From Actinomyces sp. zg-332 (lineage in GTDB: Bacteria; Actinomycetota; Actinomycetes; Actinomycetales; Actinomycetaceae), in assembly GCF_011751945.2 (NCBI RefSeq), contig NZ_CP064951.1:1054001-1118000 (forward strand): a stretch of DNA of 64,000 nucleotides. Reading direction: 5' to 3'. Under the pieces are notes generated by a model. The model did no database searches, was not told the DNA's origin, and worked only from the letters and a program-made list of their open reading frames with translations. Made by a program: the position numbers and the translations under genes. Each line of letters starts with the position of its first letter. The stretch's first letter is position 1. Below are positions 36,118-46,038 of the stretch, in pieces.

Positions 36118-37515
36118 ATGAGTAATAATGAAGAAGAAAAAGGACAACGAAAAAACCCTCTTGCTTATAAGTCTATTAGAAGACTTTTATTCTCTTTTGC
36201 ATGGCCTACCATTCTTGGAAGTGTCGCAAATTCAATGTATAACATAGTGGATCAAATATTTATTGGTCATGGTGTAGGATACGTTGGCAATGCGGCAACA
36301 AATGTTTCTCATCCTTTTATAATTATTTGTTTAGCAATAGGATTACTAGCAGGAATAGGTTCAGCTACAAACTATAGTGTAGAACTAGGCAGAGGTAATA
36401 CTCAAAAAGCTAAAGAAGTAGCAGGAACAGCTATAAGCTTAGTCGGAATATTTGGTATTTTATTCGTCATATTACTGAATATTTTCTTACCACAGTTACT
36501 AGTGTTCTTTGGTGCTACTGATGAAATACTCCCTTATGCTATAGAGTATGTAAGAATACTTTCACTCTCATTTCCACTATTACTGTTTGCTATCGCACTG
36601 TTTCCTTTGATGAGAGCTGACGGTAATTTTATAATGCCAATGGTTTCTATACTCTTTGGTGTAACATTAAACACTATATTAAATGCAATTTTTGTTTTAG
36701 GTTTAGGGCTAGGAATGAAAGCTGTAGCAACTGCTACCGTTATTAGCGAAGTTTTTGCTACCGGAATGCTGTTTTTCTTTATTCCTAAATTTAAGAATGT
36801 GAAGTTTACTTTCAAAGATTTCATACCTAAGAAAAAAGCTATTAAAACAATTGTTGCTCTAGGAATGTCACCATTCATATTCCAAATTTCAGCAACCTTT
36901 ATACAGATTATTCTAAATAACTTATTAAATCACTATGGCTCCTTGTCTGCTTACGGTAGTGAAATACCAATTGCTATTGCTGGAATTGTTTCTAAAATAA
37001 ACATTATTTTCATATCTTTAGTAATTGGTTTTACTCAAGGTGCCCAACCAATAATTGGTTATAACTATGGCGCTAGAAACTATGAACGAGTTCATCAGAC
37101 AATAAAGCTCTTACTAAAAATAACTTTAGTCATTTCTGTAATAGCATTTGCTGTGTTTGAAATATTTCCTAAAGAGTTAATATCGATTTTTGGTACAGCG
37201 GATGAGCGATATTTCGAATTTGGCAGTAAATATATGAGGATAACGCTATTTTTCACGTTCATTGCTGGGGCTAGCATTTCATCTAGCACTTTCTTTACCT
37301 CTATTCAAAAACCTAAAATAGGTGTAATGCTTTCGCTGTTAAAACAAGTGTTATTACTTTTACCTTTACTGGTAATTCTTCCAAAATTCTTAGAAATAGA
37401 CGGAATACTATATGCTACCCCTGTAGCTGATTTTCTTTCTTTCTTACTAGCAATGCATTTACTAAGATTACAACTAAAGAAAATACCAAAAGAGAATAAA
37501 AATCCAAATGTATAA
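36118..37515 (+). CDS. MATE family efflux transporter
   Basis: About 465 residues with twelve hydrophobic segments in two homologous halves. These exporters use Na+ or H+ gradients to expel cationic compounds. Family marks are FAWPTILGSVANSMYNIVDQIFIGHGVGYVGNAATNVSHP (first helices), the GIGSATNYSVELGRGNTQKAKEVAG loop and its second-half counterpart GFTQGAQPIIGYNYGARNYERV. I start it at ATG 36118, since AAGGGGGAT lies right in front; the frame extends to a GTG at 36094. It is flanked by terminators and monocistronic. Its substrate is unknown. Confidence 0.92.
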   Translation: MSNNEEEKGQRKNPLAYKSIRRLLFSFAWPTILGSVANSMYNIVDQIFIGHGVGYVGNAATNVSHPFIIICLAIGLLAGIGSATNYSVELGRGNTQKAKEVAGTAISLVGIFGILFVILLNIFLPQLLVFFGATDEILPYAIEYVRILSLSFPLLLFAIALFPLMRADGNFIMPMVSILFGVTLNTILNAIFVLGLGLGMKAVATATVISEVFATGMLFFFIPKFKNVKFTFKDFIPKKKAIKTIVALGMSPFIFQISATFIQIILNNLLNHYGSLSAYGSEIPIAIAGIVSKINIIFISLVIGFTQGAQPIIGYNYGARNYERVHQTIKLLLKITLVISVIAFAVFEIFPKELISIFGTADERYFEFGSKYMRITLFFTFIAGASISSSTFFTSIQKPKIGVMLSLLKQVLLLLPLLVILPKFLEIDGILYATPVADFLSFLLAMHLLRLQLKKIPKENKNPNV

Positions 37516-37557
37516 ACTATGTAGTTAGGTAGATAAGTAAGTAAAACTTAAATAAGT

Positions 37558-37593
37558 AAAGTGGAGGAAATTCATAAAGATTTCCTCCACTTT
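37558..37593. terminator. Bidirectional terminator between the MATE and deaminase genes
   Basis: AAAGTGGAGGAAAT (37558-37571) pairs perfectly with ATTTCCTCCACTTT (37580-37593) around 8 bases, with T-rich flank on the plus strand. It lies 14 bp beyond the deaminase stop. Confidence 0.85.
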
Positions 37594-37606
37594 ATATTAT
37601 AAGATT

Positions 37607-38638
37607 CTATTTATTACATTCACATTTGGAAGCGAATTCATCAATTTCTTTTAGATGCTGAGCTTTTTGTTCATCGCTTATCCAAGAAATTTCAAATGAG
37701 TTCTTAGCTAAAGTAATAATTTCTTCTTTTGTGAATCCGTATTCCTTACTTACTGAATACAAGTTCTTAGCTACATATCCACCAAAGTAAGCTGGATCAT
37801 CAGAGTTAATAGTCATTTTTACATTGCGTGCCAAAAGTTCTTTAACTTTGTCACCCTTCATGCTATCAGAGACTAAGCTATTTGATAGTGGGCAACTTGT
37901 AAGTCCAATTCCATGCTGAACGATATAGTCAACTAGCTTTGGATTTTCTAGGATATTGGTACCGTGGTCGATACGTTCAACACCAATTTCTTCTAATACC
38001 TGACGAATATGTTCAATCGAGTTTTCCTGATCAACATCACAGTGCATTGTCAAACGGAAACCTTCTTCTTTAGCTTTTTTGAAAACCTTTTCAAATTTTA
38101 CAGGAGGATGACCTTTTTCATCAGAATCCAAACCAACACCAATAATTTTATCTTTGTATGGTAATGCTTTTTCTAGAGTTTCTTCAGCTGATTCTGCTGA
38201 CATATCACGTAGGAAACACATAATCAAGCTAGCATCAATGCCTAGCTCTCCTGCATTAGAAATAGCACGATAGTAGCCATTCAAGACTGTTTCAAAGCTA
38301 ATACCACGTGTTGTGTGAGCTTGTGGATCGAAGAATGCTTCAACGTGCTTTACACCATGTTCCTTAGCTTTCAACAAGTATGCCCATGCTAATTCGTAGA
38401 AATCTTCTTCTTTCTGCAAAACACTCATACCTGTGTAATAAACGTCCAAAAATGATGGTAAATCGTTGAAATTGTAGCTTGCACTTACTTCTTCAAATGT
38501 TTTCTGACCGATATCTACACCATTACGTTCAGCTAACTTTAGTTTCAAATCAGGCTCTAGAGTACCCTCAAGATGCAAATGAAGCTCAGCCTTTGGAATC
38601 CCATAACAAAAGTTTTTCAAGCAGTCATTTGATGACAT
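37607..38638 (-). CDS. add: Adenine/adenosine deaminase family protein
   Basis: A 343-residue TIM-barrel zinc deaminase for purine salvage. Metal and catalytic residues are visible in KAELHLHLEGTLEP (two His), LTMHCDVDQ (His), the IDHGTNILENP segment (His) and MTINSDDPAYFGG (the Asp pair). The stretch HVEAFFDPQAHTTRGISFETVL is the mark of the adenine-deaminase branch of this family (type II) rather than of classical adenosine deaminase, where the equivalent reads differently. The true substrate could therefore be adenine. GGAGGAG precedes the ATG. Monocistronic. Confidence 0.9.
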   Translation of the reverse strand: MSSNDCLKNFCYGIPKAELHLHLEGTLEPDLKLKLAERNGVDIGQKTFEEVSASYNFNDLPSFLDVYYTGMSVLQKEEDFYELAWAYLLKAKEHGVKHVEAFFDPQAHTTRGISFETVLNGYYRAISNAGELGIDASLIMCFLRDMSAESAEETLEKALPYKDKIIGVGLDSDEKGHPPVKFEKVFKKAKEEGFRLTMHCDVDQENSIEHIRQVLEEIGVERIDHGTNILENPKLVDYIVQHGIGLTSCPLSNSLVSDSMKGDKVKELLARNVKMTINSDDPAYFGGYVAKNLYSVSKEYGFTKEEIITLAKNSFEISWISDEQKAQHLKEIDEFASKCECNK

Positions 38639-38782
38639 TTTTCTCCTCCAAGCAATATAATATGTACCTTCTATTGTAGGGGCTATTTTTGTTTTACAGT
38701 AGTTTTAAGTGAAAAGTTTTATAGTTTTACTTAAGTAAATTCTCTTTAGAAAAACTACATTTATATAAGCTAAAGTTTTTAT

Positions 38783-38824
38783 AAAAAAGTCACATACCCT
38801 ATAGTAAAAGTATGTGACTTTTTT
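38783..38824. terminator. Terminator of the metalloprotease gene (bidirectional)
   Basis: AAAAAAGTCACATAC (38783-38797) pairs perfectly with GTATGTGACTTTTTT (38810-38824), giving U tracts in both directions. It lies 5 bp beyond the protease stop on the minus strand. Confidence 0.95.
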
Positions 38825-38829
38825 GAGTT

Positions 38830-41800
38830 CTATTCGTCTTTTTTATTCTTTGAGAACCTATTAACAATTAAGCCTAATAACAGTATCAGTGGCCCATATT
38901 TGACTATGCCATCAGATCCAAAACCAGTTTCAGATAGTTTTTTATCTTTATCAGCAATAGGGCGAAGTTTCACCTTATTCTGTTTCGTATCATTTGGCAA
39001 AGCAGTTGAAGAGTTTTCTTCAGTCTTTGAAGCAACAGTATTATCTGGCTTATTTTCTGTATTATCCTCTGGCTTATTTTCCGGTTGATTTTCTGGCTTA
39101 GGCTCTGGGATAGGCTTTGGCTCAGGAAGAGGAATTATTATATTATCAGGAGCATTATTCTTTGGCTTAGTTCCGCGATAGATAACTGTAGGTTTCATCT
39201 GCACGAGAACTGTCTCAGTTATGACAGGATCACCCTGAGCAACACCCTTATAAGTAGCCTGACGAGAAGTAACAACCTTCCTACCAACACTACCAACTAC
39301 AGTCCTAGACTCACCCTCCCACAAAGAAGGATCATCAACACTAGTAGTCTCAACAGGAACCTCAACCTCACTAACAGAAACAACCTCACCAACAACAGGC
39401 TTAGTCCCACGATAAACAACACTAGGAACCATACCCACAACAACAGACTCACTCACAACAGGATCACCCTGAGCAACACCCTTATAAGTAGCCTGACGAG
39501 AAGTAACAACCTTCCTACCAACACTACCAACTACAGTCCTAGACTCACCCTCCCACAAAGAAGGATCATCAACACTAGTAGTCTCAACAGGAACCTCAAC
39601 CTCACTAACAGAAACAACCTCACCAACAACAGGCTTAGTCCCACGATAAACAACACTAGGAACCATACCCACAACAACAGACTCACTCACAACAGGATCA
39701 CCCTGAGCAACACCCTTATAAGTAGCCTGACGAGAAGTAACAACCTTCCTACCAACACTACCAACTACAGTCCTAGACTCACCCTCCCACAAAGAAGGAT
39801 CATCAACACTAGTAGTCTCAACAGGAACCTCAACCTCACTAACAGAAACAACCTCACCAACAACAGGCTTAGTCCCACGATAAACAACACTAGGAACCAT
39901 ACCCACAACAACAGACTCACTCACAACAGGATCACCCTGAGCAACACCCTTATAAGTAGCCTGACGAGAAGTAACAACCTTCCTACCAACACTACCAACT
40001 ACAGTCCTAGACTCACCCTCCCACAAAGAAGGATCATCAACACTAGTAGTCTCAACAGGAACCTCAACCTCACTAACAGAAACAACCTCACCAACAACAG
40101 GCTTAGTCCCACGATAAACAACACTAGGAACCATACCCACAACAACAGACTCACTCACAACAGGATCACCCTGAGCAACACCCTTATAAGTAGCCTGACG
40201 AGAAGTAACAACCTTCCTACCAACACTACCAACTACAGTCCTAGACTCACCCTCCCACAAAGAAGGATCATCAACACTAGTAGTCTCAACAGGAACCTCA
40301 ACCTCACTAACAGAAACAACCTCACCAACAACAGGCTTAGTCCCACGATAAACAACACTAGGAACCATACCCACAACAACAGACTCACTCACAACAGGTT
40401 CGCCAACTTTAGCACCATCTACTGTGTTCCAAGTTTTTGTTATTTTCTTTCTACCTGCAGTACCAGTTTCAGTTCTAGATTCGCCTTCCCACAAATTAGA
40501 ATCTTCAGCATTAGTAGTTTCAAGAGGAATCTCAACTTCTTCTTCCTCTGTAACTGTGCCTAAAACTGGGTCTTCTTTATAAATACTGCTACGGAAATCC
40601 CTAGTTTTATTCAAATAAGACTGTAAAATACGTGTCTTTAGATTACGAACAGCCCCAACTCCAAGCAATTTTTGTTGACTATTGCGGATATTTTGTTTCA
40701 TTCTGTCCAAATCTGTTTGAACAGCTTCATCCATTAACCTTTGCAATTCTTCGTAGTTAGTAAATACATCGTTTTCCATTAAAGAATCGAGTTTATCAAT
40801 CCTACGTTTAAACATATCCTTTTTGAATTCAGCCAAGTTTCCAGCATATTTATTATCTAAGATAGCATTTAAAGCTTGCTCATCATTTGGATACTGGTTA
40901 GACAAATACGCAACCATACCATTCTTGTATCCGTATTCGCCTAACAACTCATAGCTGTATCGTCTGAAAGTAACGTCTCCAGCTGAGCCAGCGTTGTTTT
41001 GCAACCCTGCATATATAGGCTCAAAGAGTGGAACTATATGGTAATCATTTGGCTTAGCCTCACCAGTAGTTTGGCTACCTTTGAACTGTAAACGTGCGCT
41101 AACTATGCCCTTGTCAACTAAATCATTTATACTATTCAAACTATTAGCAGTTGCATCATCAATATTTGAGAATTTGTCTTTAACTTGATTGGCTCTAGCG
41201 CTATCAGGAATAAGTTCGAGTTTATTGAGTAAAAGTTTTTTATCTTCAGTAGATTTTCCAAGAGTAGATTTTGCTTCAGCGTAATCTAAAGTATAAACAA
41301 CGTCTATGAGACCTTGAGCATATTCTTTCAAATCGGATTCTTTTTCAAACCTTGACGGTGAAGCATTTTGCACACGATTTTCACCTAGTTCGTAAGTCAA
41401 GTTCAAGTTGAACATTGGAGGATAAGAAGATATTCCAGGTGTATTATTATCAACTTCAAATAGTCCTCTAGCAAAGACTTCTACACCTTGTCCAGCTCTA
41501 CGAGCATGTCCGTTAAACCATACAAGTTGATCTAAAATATGTGTAACTTCGTGAGTGTAAGCTGTTTGTCCTCTATCGGTCAGTGATTTAGCTAAGAACA
41601 TATTAACTAATCTACCTTGTGGATTTGCTTGTCCATCTACGAATATGTAAGAGTTGTAATAACCCGGCACCTGAGCCATAAATTCTCTCACACCGCTAAG
41701 ACTGTCTGGACCTGTCTCAGGAGACCACAATTGGCTAGCTGGCAAATTTGATGGATTATATTTTTGCATAGTGTCGATTACCAAAATATTTCGACCTTCT

Positions 41801-43164
41801 AGCAATCTGTCTTTAGTCTCACTTATGCGATACCAAAACTCTAGGAACGCTTCCTGTTCACTAGCAGTTTTAGCCATTTTTTCTTTGAGAGCAGCCACAT
41901 TAGCAGGTGATCTATCTGGCATATAAGTATCTGTTAAACCAAAGGTAACCGTTGACATTGTAGTTATCGCATAGAGATTATCTTCACTCAAAGTCAACAA
42001 TGGAATTAGGTGTGAAGCAAGAAAATCGTCTTTTTTCATTTTTTCAAAAAGCTTAGTATCAGCATAGTTGCTGTCGGCTTCAAGAATATAAGCTTTAGAT
42101 TGTTTCTTTACCCACTCGTTATCTGTTATATTTGGCTCTAACATTTCACGCATTTTTGTAATAAAGCTCAAAATGTTAGGTTGCTTAGTAATTCCACTTA
42201 TCTTTCTGTCATATGCTCTTTTATTAGATATTAACTGTGTAGTCAAATAATCCATCTGTCCGATTTGGATTATTCTATCTATTGCCGAGCCTTGTGTACC
42301 AAACACTTCTGGATGGTACAAAATTAAATCTTTAGCTTTAATACCGTTGAATTCAAATTTATATTGGCGCTCAAGAAAAGCTAAGCCTAATAGAATCTGT
42401 TTTTTATTAGCAACAACTCTACTAGTGTTTATATCCTGTGAACGTTCAAAAAGTCCCCTTAGAATTGTATCCAACTCATTTTGTACTTTTTCAAAGCTTG
42501 CACGTAAATCTAGTTTATTTAAGTAAAGCTTTTTCAGCTCAGCTTTTATTTGTTCTTCTGTAGGTTCTTGTCCTAGTTCTCTACGTAATCTTCTTTTAAT
42601 CTCTTCTTTATCTAAGAATCTTTCTCGAGGGTTTAAAATGTCGTATAAGTCTTCGTAAGTAACGTCTTGTAGATGAGTTTTTACAGCATTTACTTGAGCG
42701 TCAACATTATCTGTTTTAGGCACATATTTTATATCTTCTGTTGGTGTTTCAATGGTTGCTGTGTTATCTGAACGAACGACTAAAACTCTGGAAACATTTT
42801 CACCAATTGTAGACAATTTGACCCCATTATCATCTAGTGGAATCACCGTAACAATATCAGTGTTAGCTACATGGCTATTTGCTTCTCGTAAATCTGAGGA
42901 GTTACTTTCATTTTCTTTAGCATTACTTTCCTCTGAAGTAACACTTTTGTCATCTTTTAATTCATCACCATTATCAAGTACGGAACTTTCATTTCTTTCA
43001 GTTGTATTAACTGCTGAGTTTTCAACTGAATTAATGACAATATCATCATTTGCGTATGCTGTAGGGAAAGTAATTGAAGTAGTTAGTAAAACAGAAGTAA
43101 AGTATAAAACATATTTTTTATACTGGTTATTTTTTATATTTTTTTCATAGTCAGGCTTACTCAT
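38830..43164 (-). CDS. M26-type zinc metalloprotease with G5 repeats, cell-wall anchored
   Basis: A 1444-residue secreted protein. Residues 1-38 are a signal peptide (LLTTSITFPTAYA). Residues about 40-130 are a Ser/Asn/Glu-rich linker. The catalytic site is HEVTH at 538-542 with the third zinc ligand Glu562, and the sequence between (FNGHARRAGQGVEVFARGL) fits the pattern of streptococcal ZmpB-type M26 proteases (HExxH, then RRxGxGxE at +20). Six G5 domains follow (about 855-1320), five of them near-identical copies. The C-terminus has a Pro/Glu-rich wall-spanning stretch, the sorting motif LSETG (a variant of LPXTG), a hydrophobic helix and a KNKKDE tail. Relatives cleave IgA1 or mucins; the target here is unknown. 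AGGGAA precedes the ATG. The repeats use G/T-ending codons unlike the rest of the gene. Confidence 0.92.
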   Translation of the reverse strand: MSKPDYEKNIKNNQYKKYVLYFTSVLLTTSITFPTAYANDDIVINSVENSAVNTTERNESSVLDNGDELKDDKSVTSEESNAKENESNSSDLREANSHVANTDIVTVIPLDDNGVKLSTIGENVSRVLVVRSDNTATIETPTEDIKYVPKTDNVDAQVNAVKTHLQDVTYEDLYDILNPRERFLDKEEIKRRLRRELGQEPTEEQIKAELKKLYLNKLDLRASFEKVQNELDTILRGLFERSQDINTSRVVANKKQILLGLAFLERQYKFEFNGIKAKDLILYHPEVFGTQGSAIDRIIQIGQMDYLTTQLISNKRAYDRKISGITKQPNILSFITKMREMLEPNITDNEWVKKQSKAYILEADSNYADTKLFEKMKKDDFLASHLIPLLTLSEDNLYAITTMSTVTFGLTDTYMPDRSPANVAALKEKMAKTASEQEAFLEFWYRISETKDRLLEGRNILVIDTMQKYNPSNLPASQLWSPETGPDSLSGVREFMAQVPGYYNSYIFVDGQANPQGRLVNMFLAKSLTDRGQTAYTHEVTHILDQLVWFNGHARRAGQGVEVFARGLFEVDNNTPGISSYPPMFNLNLTYELGENRVQNASPSRFEKESDLKEYAQGLIDVVYTLDYAEAKSTLGKSTEDKKLLLNKLELIPDSARANQVKDKFSNIDDATANSLNSINDLVDKGIVSARLQFKGSQTTGEAKPNDYHIVPLFEPIYAGLQNNAGSAGDVTFRRYSYELLGEYGYKNGMVAYLSNQYPNDEQALNAILDNKYAGNLAEFKKDMFKRRIDKLDSLMENDVFTNYEELQRLMDEAVQTDLDRMKQNIRNSQQKLLGVGAVRNLKTRILQSYLNKTRDFRSSIYKEDPVLGTVTEEEEVEIPLETTNAEDSNLWEGESRTETGTAGRKKITKTWNTVDGAKVGEPVVSESVVVGMVPSVVYRGTKPVVGEVVSVSEVEVPVETTSVDDPSLWEGESRTVVGSVGRKVVTSRQATYKGVAQGDPVVSESVVVGMVPSVVYRGTKPVVGEVVSVSEVEVPVETTSVDDPSLWEGESRTVVGSVGRKVVTSRQATYKGVAQGDPVVSESVVVGMVPSVVYRGTKPVVGEVVSVSEVEVPVETTSVDDPSLWEGESRTVVGSVGRKVVTSRQATYKGVAQGDPVVSESVVVGMVPSVVYRGTKPVVGEVVSVSEVEVPVETTSVDDPSLWEGESRTVVGSVGRKVVTSRQATYKGVAQGDPVVSESVVVGMVPSVVYRGTKPVVGEVVSVSEVEVPVETTSVDDPSLWEGESRTVVGSVGRKVVTSRQATYKGVAQGDPVITETVLVQMKPTVIYRGTKPKNNAPDNIIIPLPEPKPIPEPKPENQPENKPEDNTENKPDNTVASKTEENSSTALPNDTKQNKVKLRPIADKDKKLSETGFGSDGIVKYGPLILLLGLIVNRFSKNKKDE
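39224..40393 (-). repeat. Five 234-bp tandem repeats encoding G5 domains
   Basis: The period is 234 bp (78 residues), with copies starting at 39224, 39458, 39692, 39926 and 40160. Copies two to five look identical base for base over long stretches; the first copy (C-terminal in the protein) differs at its edge (ITETVLVQMKPTVIYRG in place of VSESVVVGMVPSVVYRG). A diverged sixth domain precedes them in the protein. G5 domains bind N-acetylglucosamine-containing material or zinc. The perfect identity points to recent duplication or gene conversion and predicts length variation between strains. Confidence 0.95.
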
Positions 43165-43291
43165 TATATTCCCTTATATTTTGTACGTATTTAGATTTAC
43201 GCATAAAATGGACTTAGTCGTACCCTCAAATAATACTAAAACATAAATATAACATCAATTTTTTATAACGTTTTTACAAAGACTTGCCATA

Positions 43292-44881
43292 TTATTGTTC
43301 ATTTAAAAATAAATTAGCATCTTTTATGAAACTAGCAATTATCAAAATAATAGCTATACCTATTGGGAAAGCAGCAATAATGGACACTGACTGCAGGCTA
43401 AACATTGAGTTTTCCGAGAAAATAAGGGCAATTGGGAATAGAATAAAAGTAATAGACCAAAAAGTACGCATTTTCTTACTAGGAGTTTTACCTAACTCTA
43501 AATTCTTGTATGAATAAGCAGACACAACCATTGTCAAAGCATCAAAGGTAGTTGAGTAGAAAGCAATCATAGTAACTACCAATAATATCAACGCAACATT
43601 AGGTAAAGGCAAAGTGTTAAATATTTCTAGTATTGCCCTTGAATAGTCATTAGTTTTAGCTATTGTACCTGACACGTCCAAACCATGTTTTAACTCTTGA
43701 GCTAAACCATAGTTCCCCAAAATTATAAATGAAGTAAAAGTGCCAGCAATCCCCCAAGCATATCCTTCTAAAATGACTTTTTTTATACTTCTGCCGCGAC
43801 TAATTGTGCCTATGAAAAACGGCGTGGCAACACACCAAACCATCCAGTAAGCCCAATAATATAAAGTCCACTTTTGTGGGAAGGAAGTTTCACGCAACGG
43901 ATCTAGCCACGTAGACATTGTAACGAAGTTTTGCACTAAGTTACCTAGGGAAGATAACCCTGTTTCTAAAATATATCTAGTTTCTCCACCTAAAAATAAG
44001 AAATAAAAAAGCAACACGAAAAACAAATAACTACAGTATGTGGCAAGTTTAGATATACCGTCCATACCTATCAAAACTGTTACAGTGTATATTAACGCTA
44101 TTAAAAGTAGAATAAAAATAGTTACACTGGTTGAATGACTAAGATTGAATAGTTTACTTACTGCTGAAGAAAGTAGCGGGGTTGCTAAGGAAAAAGTAGT
44201 TGCAGTTCCAGCAATGAGTGAAAATATTGCTACTAAGTCGATTACCTTACCTGCAACACCATCAGTATATTTACCTAGAATTGGACGGCAAGCTTCAGAG
44301 AATTTTTGTTTATCTCTTTTACGGGTATGCAACATGAATCCAAAAGAAACAGCTAAAAGCACATAAAAACTCCAAGCAATAGGGCCCCAGTGAAAAAGAG
44401 GATATGTTGAAGCCCACGTTTGTACGTTCCCTAAAGACTTTATGTGACTTTCATTAGCATATAAAGCCCACTCACATAAAGAATAGAACACAATATCAGC
44501 AGCCATTGTAGAAGTAAAAACCATTACTCCCCATCTAAAAGATGAGTATTCAGGCTTGCAAGCTTTAACAGATTCACGAGGTATTTTTGGGTCGTTTCTC
44601 CCTAAAGTTGATAACTTATTATTACCTAATATAATTTTCCCGAATCTTGAAAAAGCAATATAAATTGAGCATATAAAAGTACCTAAGCCTAAAATGGCAT
44701 AGTATATTCCTAAGTCATCACTCAAAAATGAACGTATATATGATAAAGAAAAACTAGATTGTGATGGAAAAACCGTAAATAATACACATAGAGCTATAAC
44801 GATTACAAGTGGCACTAACATGACTAGCCAGTCTACTTGTTTAGTAATTTCTTTCTTGTCTTCGTTGACTAAGGAATTCAA
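43292..44881 (-). CDS. BCCT family transporter (betaine/carnitine/choline type)
   Basis: A 529-residue membrane protein with about 12 helices. The family signature is visible as YYWAYWMVWCVATPFFIGTISRGRSIKK (helix 8 region, corresponding to the WxxxYWxWW...ISRGR motif), and FHWGPIAWSFYVLLAVSFGF fits the helix 4 substrate region. BCCT proteins take up trimethylammonium compounds such as glycine betaine or choline, usually for osmoprotection. The start is a TTG at 44881 with GGAG in front. The canonical Trp/Gly substrate box is partly altered, so the exact substrate is open. Confidence 0.9.
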   Translation of the reverse strand: MNSLVNEDKKEITKQVDWLVMLVPLVIVIALCVLFTVFPSQSSFSLSYIRSFLSDDLGIYYAILGLGTFICSIYIAFSRFGKIILGNNKLSTLGRNDPKIPRESVKACKPEYSSFRWGVMVFTSTMAADIVFYSLCEWALYANESHIKSLGNVQTWASTYPLFHWGPIAWSFYVLLAVSFGFMLHTRKRDKQKFSEACRPILGKYTDGVAGKVIDLVAIFSLIAGTATTFSLATPLLSSAVSKLFNLSHSTSVTIFILLLIALIYTVTVLIGMDGISKLATYCSYLFFVLLFYFLFLGGETRYILETGLSSLGNLVQNFVTMSTWLDPLRETSFPQKWTLYYWAYWMVWCVATPFFIGTISRGRSIKKVILEGYAWGIAGTFTSFIILGNYGLAQELKHGLDVSGTIAKTNDYSRAILEIFNTLPLPNVALILLVVTMIAFYSTTFDALTMVVSAYSYKNLELGKTPSKKMRTFWSITFILFPIALIFSENSMFSLQSVSIIAAFPIGIAIILIIASFIKDANLFLNEQ

Positions 44882-45115
44882 TTTTTCTCCATATTTACGT
44901 AATATAAATTTTCAAAACTTCTTATAACTATACTACTTTAGTCGTAGTTATAAAATTTTAACAATATACAAAACACGTGTTTTTTACTTTACTGATATTA
45001 CAAACAGTACATATTTTCTAATAATACTTGTGTGTTTTGTATTACATTATCTGACTTTATACAAGAAATTTACGTAAGATTTTTCTACGAGAAACTTGTC
45101 ATTTTTATACCCGTA

Positions 45116-45748
45116 CTAAAAAATTTTCATGAGGCAGTCAGCTATCACATTATGCCCTAACAAAGTTGGATGTACACCATCTTCACCAGTGTATTTAACG
45201 GCGTTACTTTCATCAGCTATAGTGTTGAATATGGAATCCAAAGCAATATATTCGTAGTCGTTTCTTTCAGATAAAGTTTTAATTATTTGTATCTTTGAAT
45301 CTAAATCTACTCGCCATTTTTTGCGTTTAGGAGGATAAGGTAAAACGTACGGCTCAAGAATTACTATCCTATTAGTATATTGACAAATAGTTTCTAGAAG
45401 TTTCGCATATTCCTTCGAAAATCTAGTCTGTTCTTGCAAACTACCAAAAGAAGAATCGTATTGGTTATTCCAAACATCATTTATACCGATGAGCAATATT
45501 ACTATAGTAGGCTTATATTCTAAATCTTTCATAGTACGGCTGATTCTGTCATTTGTCTCTTTGACTGTTTGCCCACCTACTGAGCAGTTATAGAACTTTA
45601 AGTTTTTATCCGGAAATAAGCGTATCAAGTTATCAGTAACTATTTTAGGAAATCCTGTTCCAATATCCTTAGGGTTAGTATTATCTCTTTGCACATCCAT
45701 TATGCTGTCGCCCAGAAACAGTATCACATCGTTGTCTTGAATTTCCAT
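45116..45748 (-). CDS. SGNH/GDSL hydrolase family protein
   Basis: A 210-residue esterase-like protein without signal peptide. The four SGNH blocks are visible: ILFLGDSIMD (block I, nucleophile Ser), NCSVGGQTV (block II Gly), LIGINDVWN (block III, Asn) and GEDGVHPTLLGH (block V, catalytic Asp and His). Relatives hydrolyse esters or deacetylate sugars. GGGGAAG lies before the ATG. It sits between the BCCT gene and an unknown membrane protein, on the same strand but with long gaps, and appears monocistronic. Confidence 0.9.
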   Translation of the reverse strand: MEIQDNDVILFLGDSIMDVQRDNTNPKDIGTGFPKIVTDNLIRLFPDKNLKFYNCSVGGQTVKETNDRISRTMKDLEYKPTIVILLIGINDVWNNQYDSSFGSLQEQTRFSKEYAKLLETICQYTNRIVILEPYVLPYPPKRKKWRVDLDSKIQIIKTLSERNDYEYIALDSIFNTIADESNAVKYTGEDGVHPTLLGHNVIADCLMKIF

Positions 45749-46038
45749 TTGTTCTTCCCCAAAGACTAGTAAAATGAGCGATTATCTATATAGCATGAAG
45801 AATACGTTAGCAAATATTTCTGTATAGCAATAAAAGTATTCCCTTAGCATAGGAAAAGTTATAATTACGCTTTACTCTTCAAAAACAATTTTAATCATAA
45901 GTGTAGATATATGGAAAGGTAGGTTGTTTAAGTTTTAGTGTGGTTTTATCCTAGATTTTAGGTTTGTTTTTATATCGCTTCAGCTCAATTTTATATTGTT
46001 TCTACCTCACGTTTTAGTAAGGTTAGATTTAAGTTGAG

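Noticed and set aside
39085-40563. 492-residue plus-strand frame full of Asn/Thr/Leu repeats
   Set aside because: It is the antisense shadow of the G5 repeats in the metalloprotease gene, which has signal peptide, active site and anchor on the minus strand.
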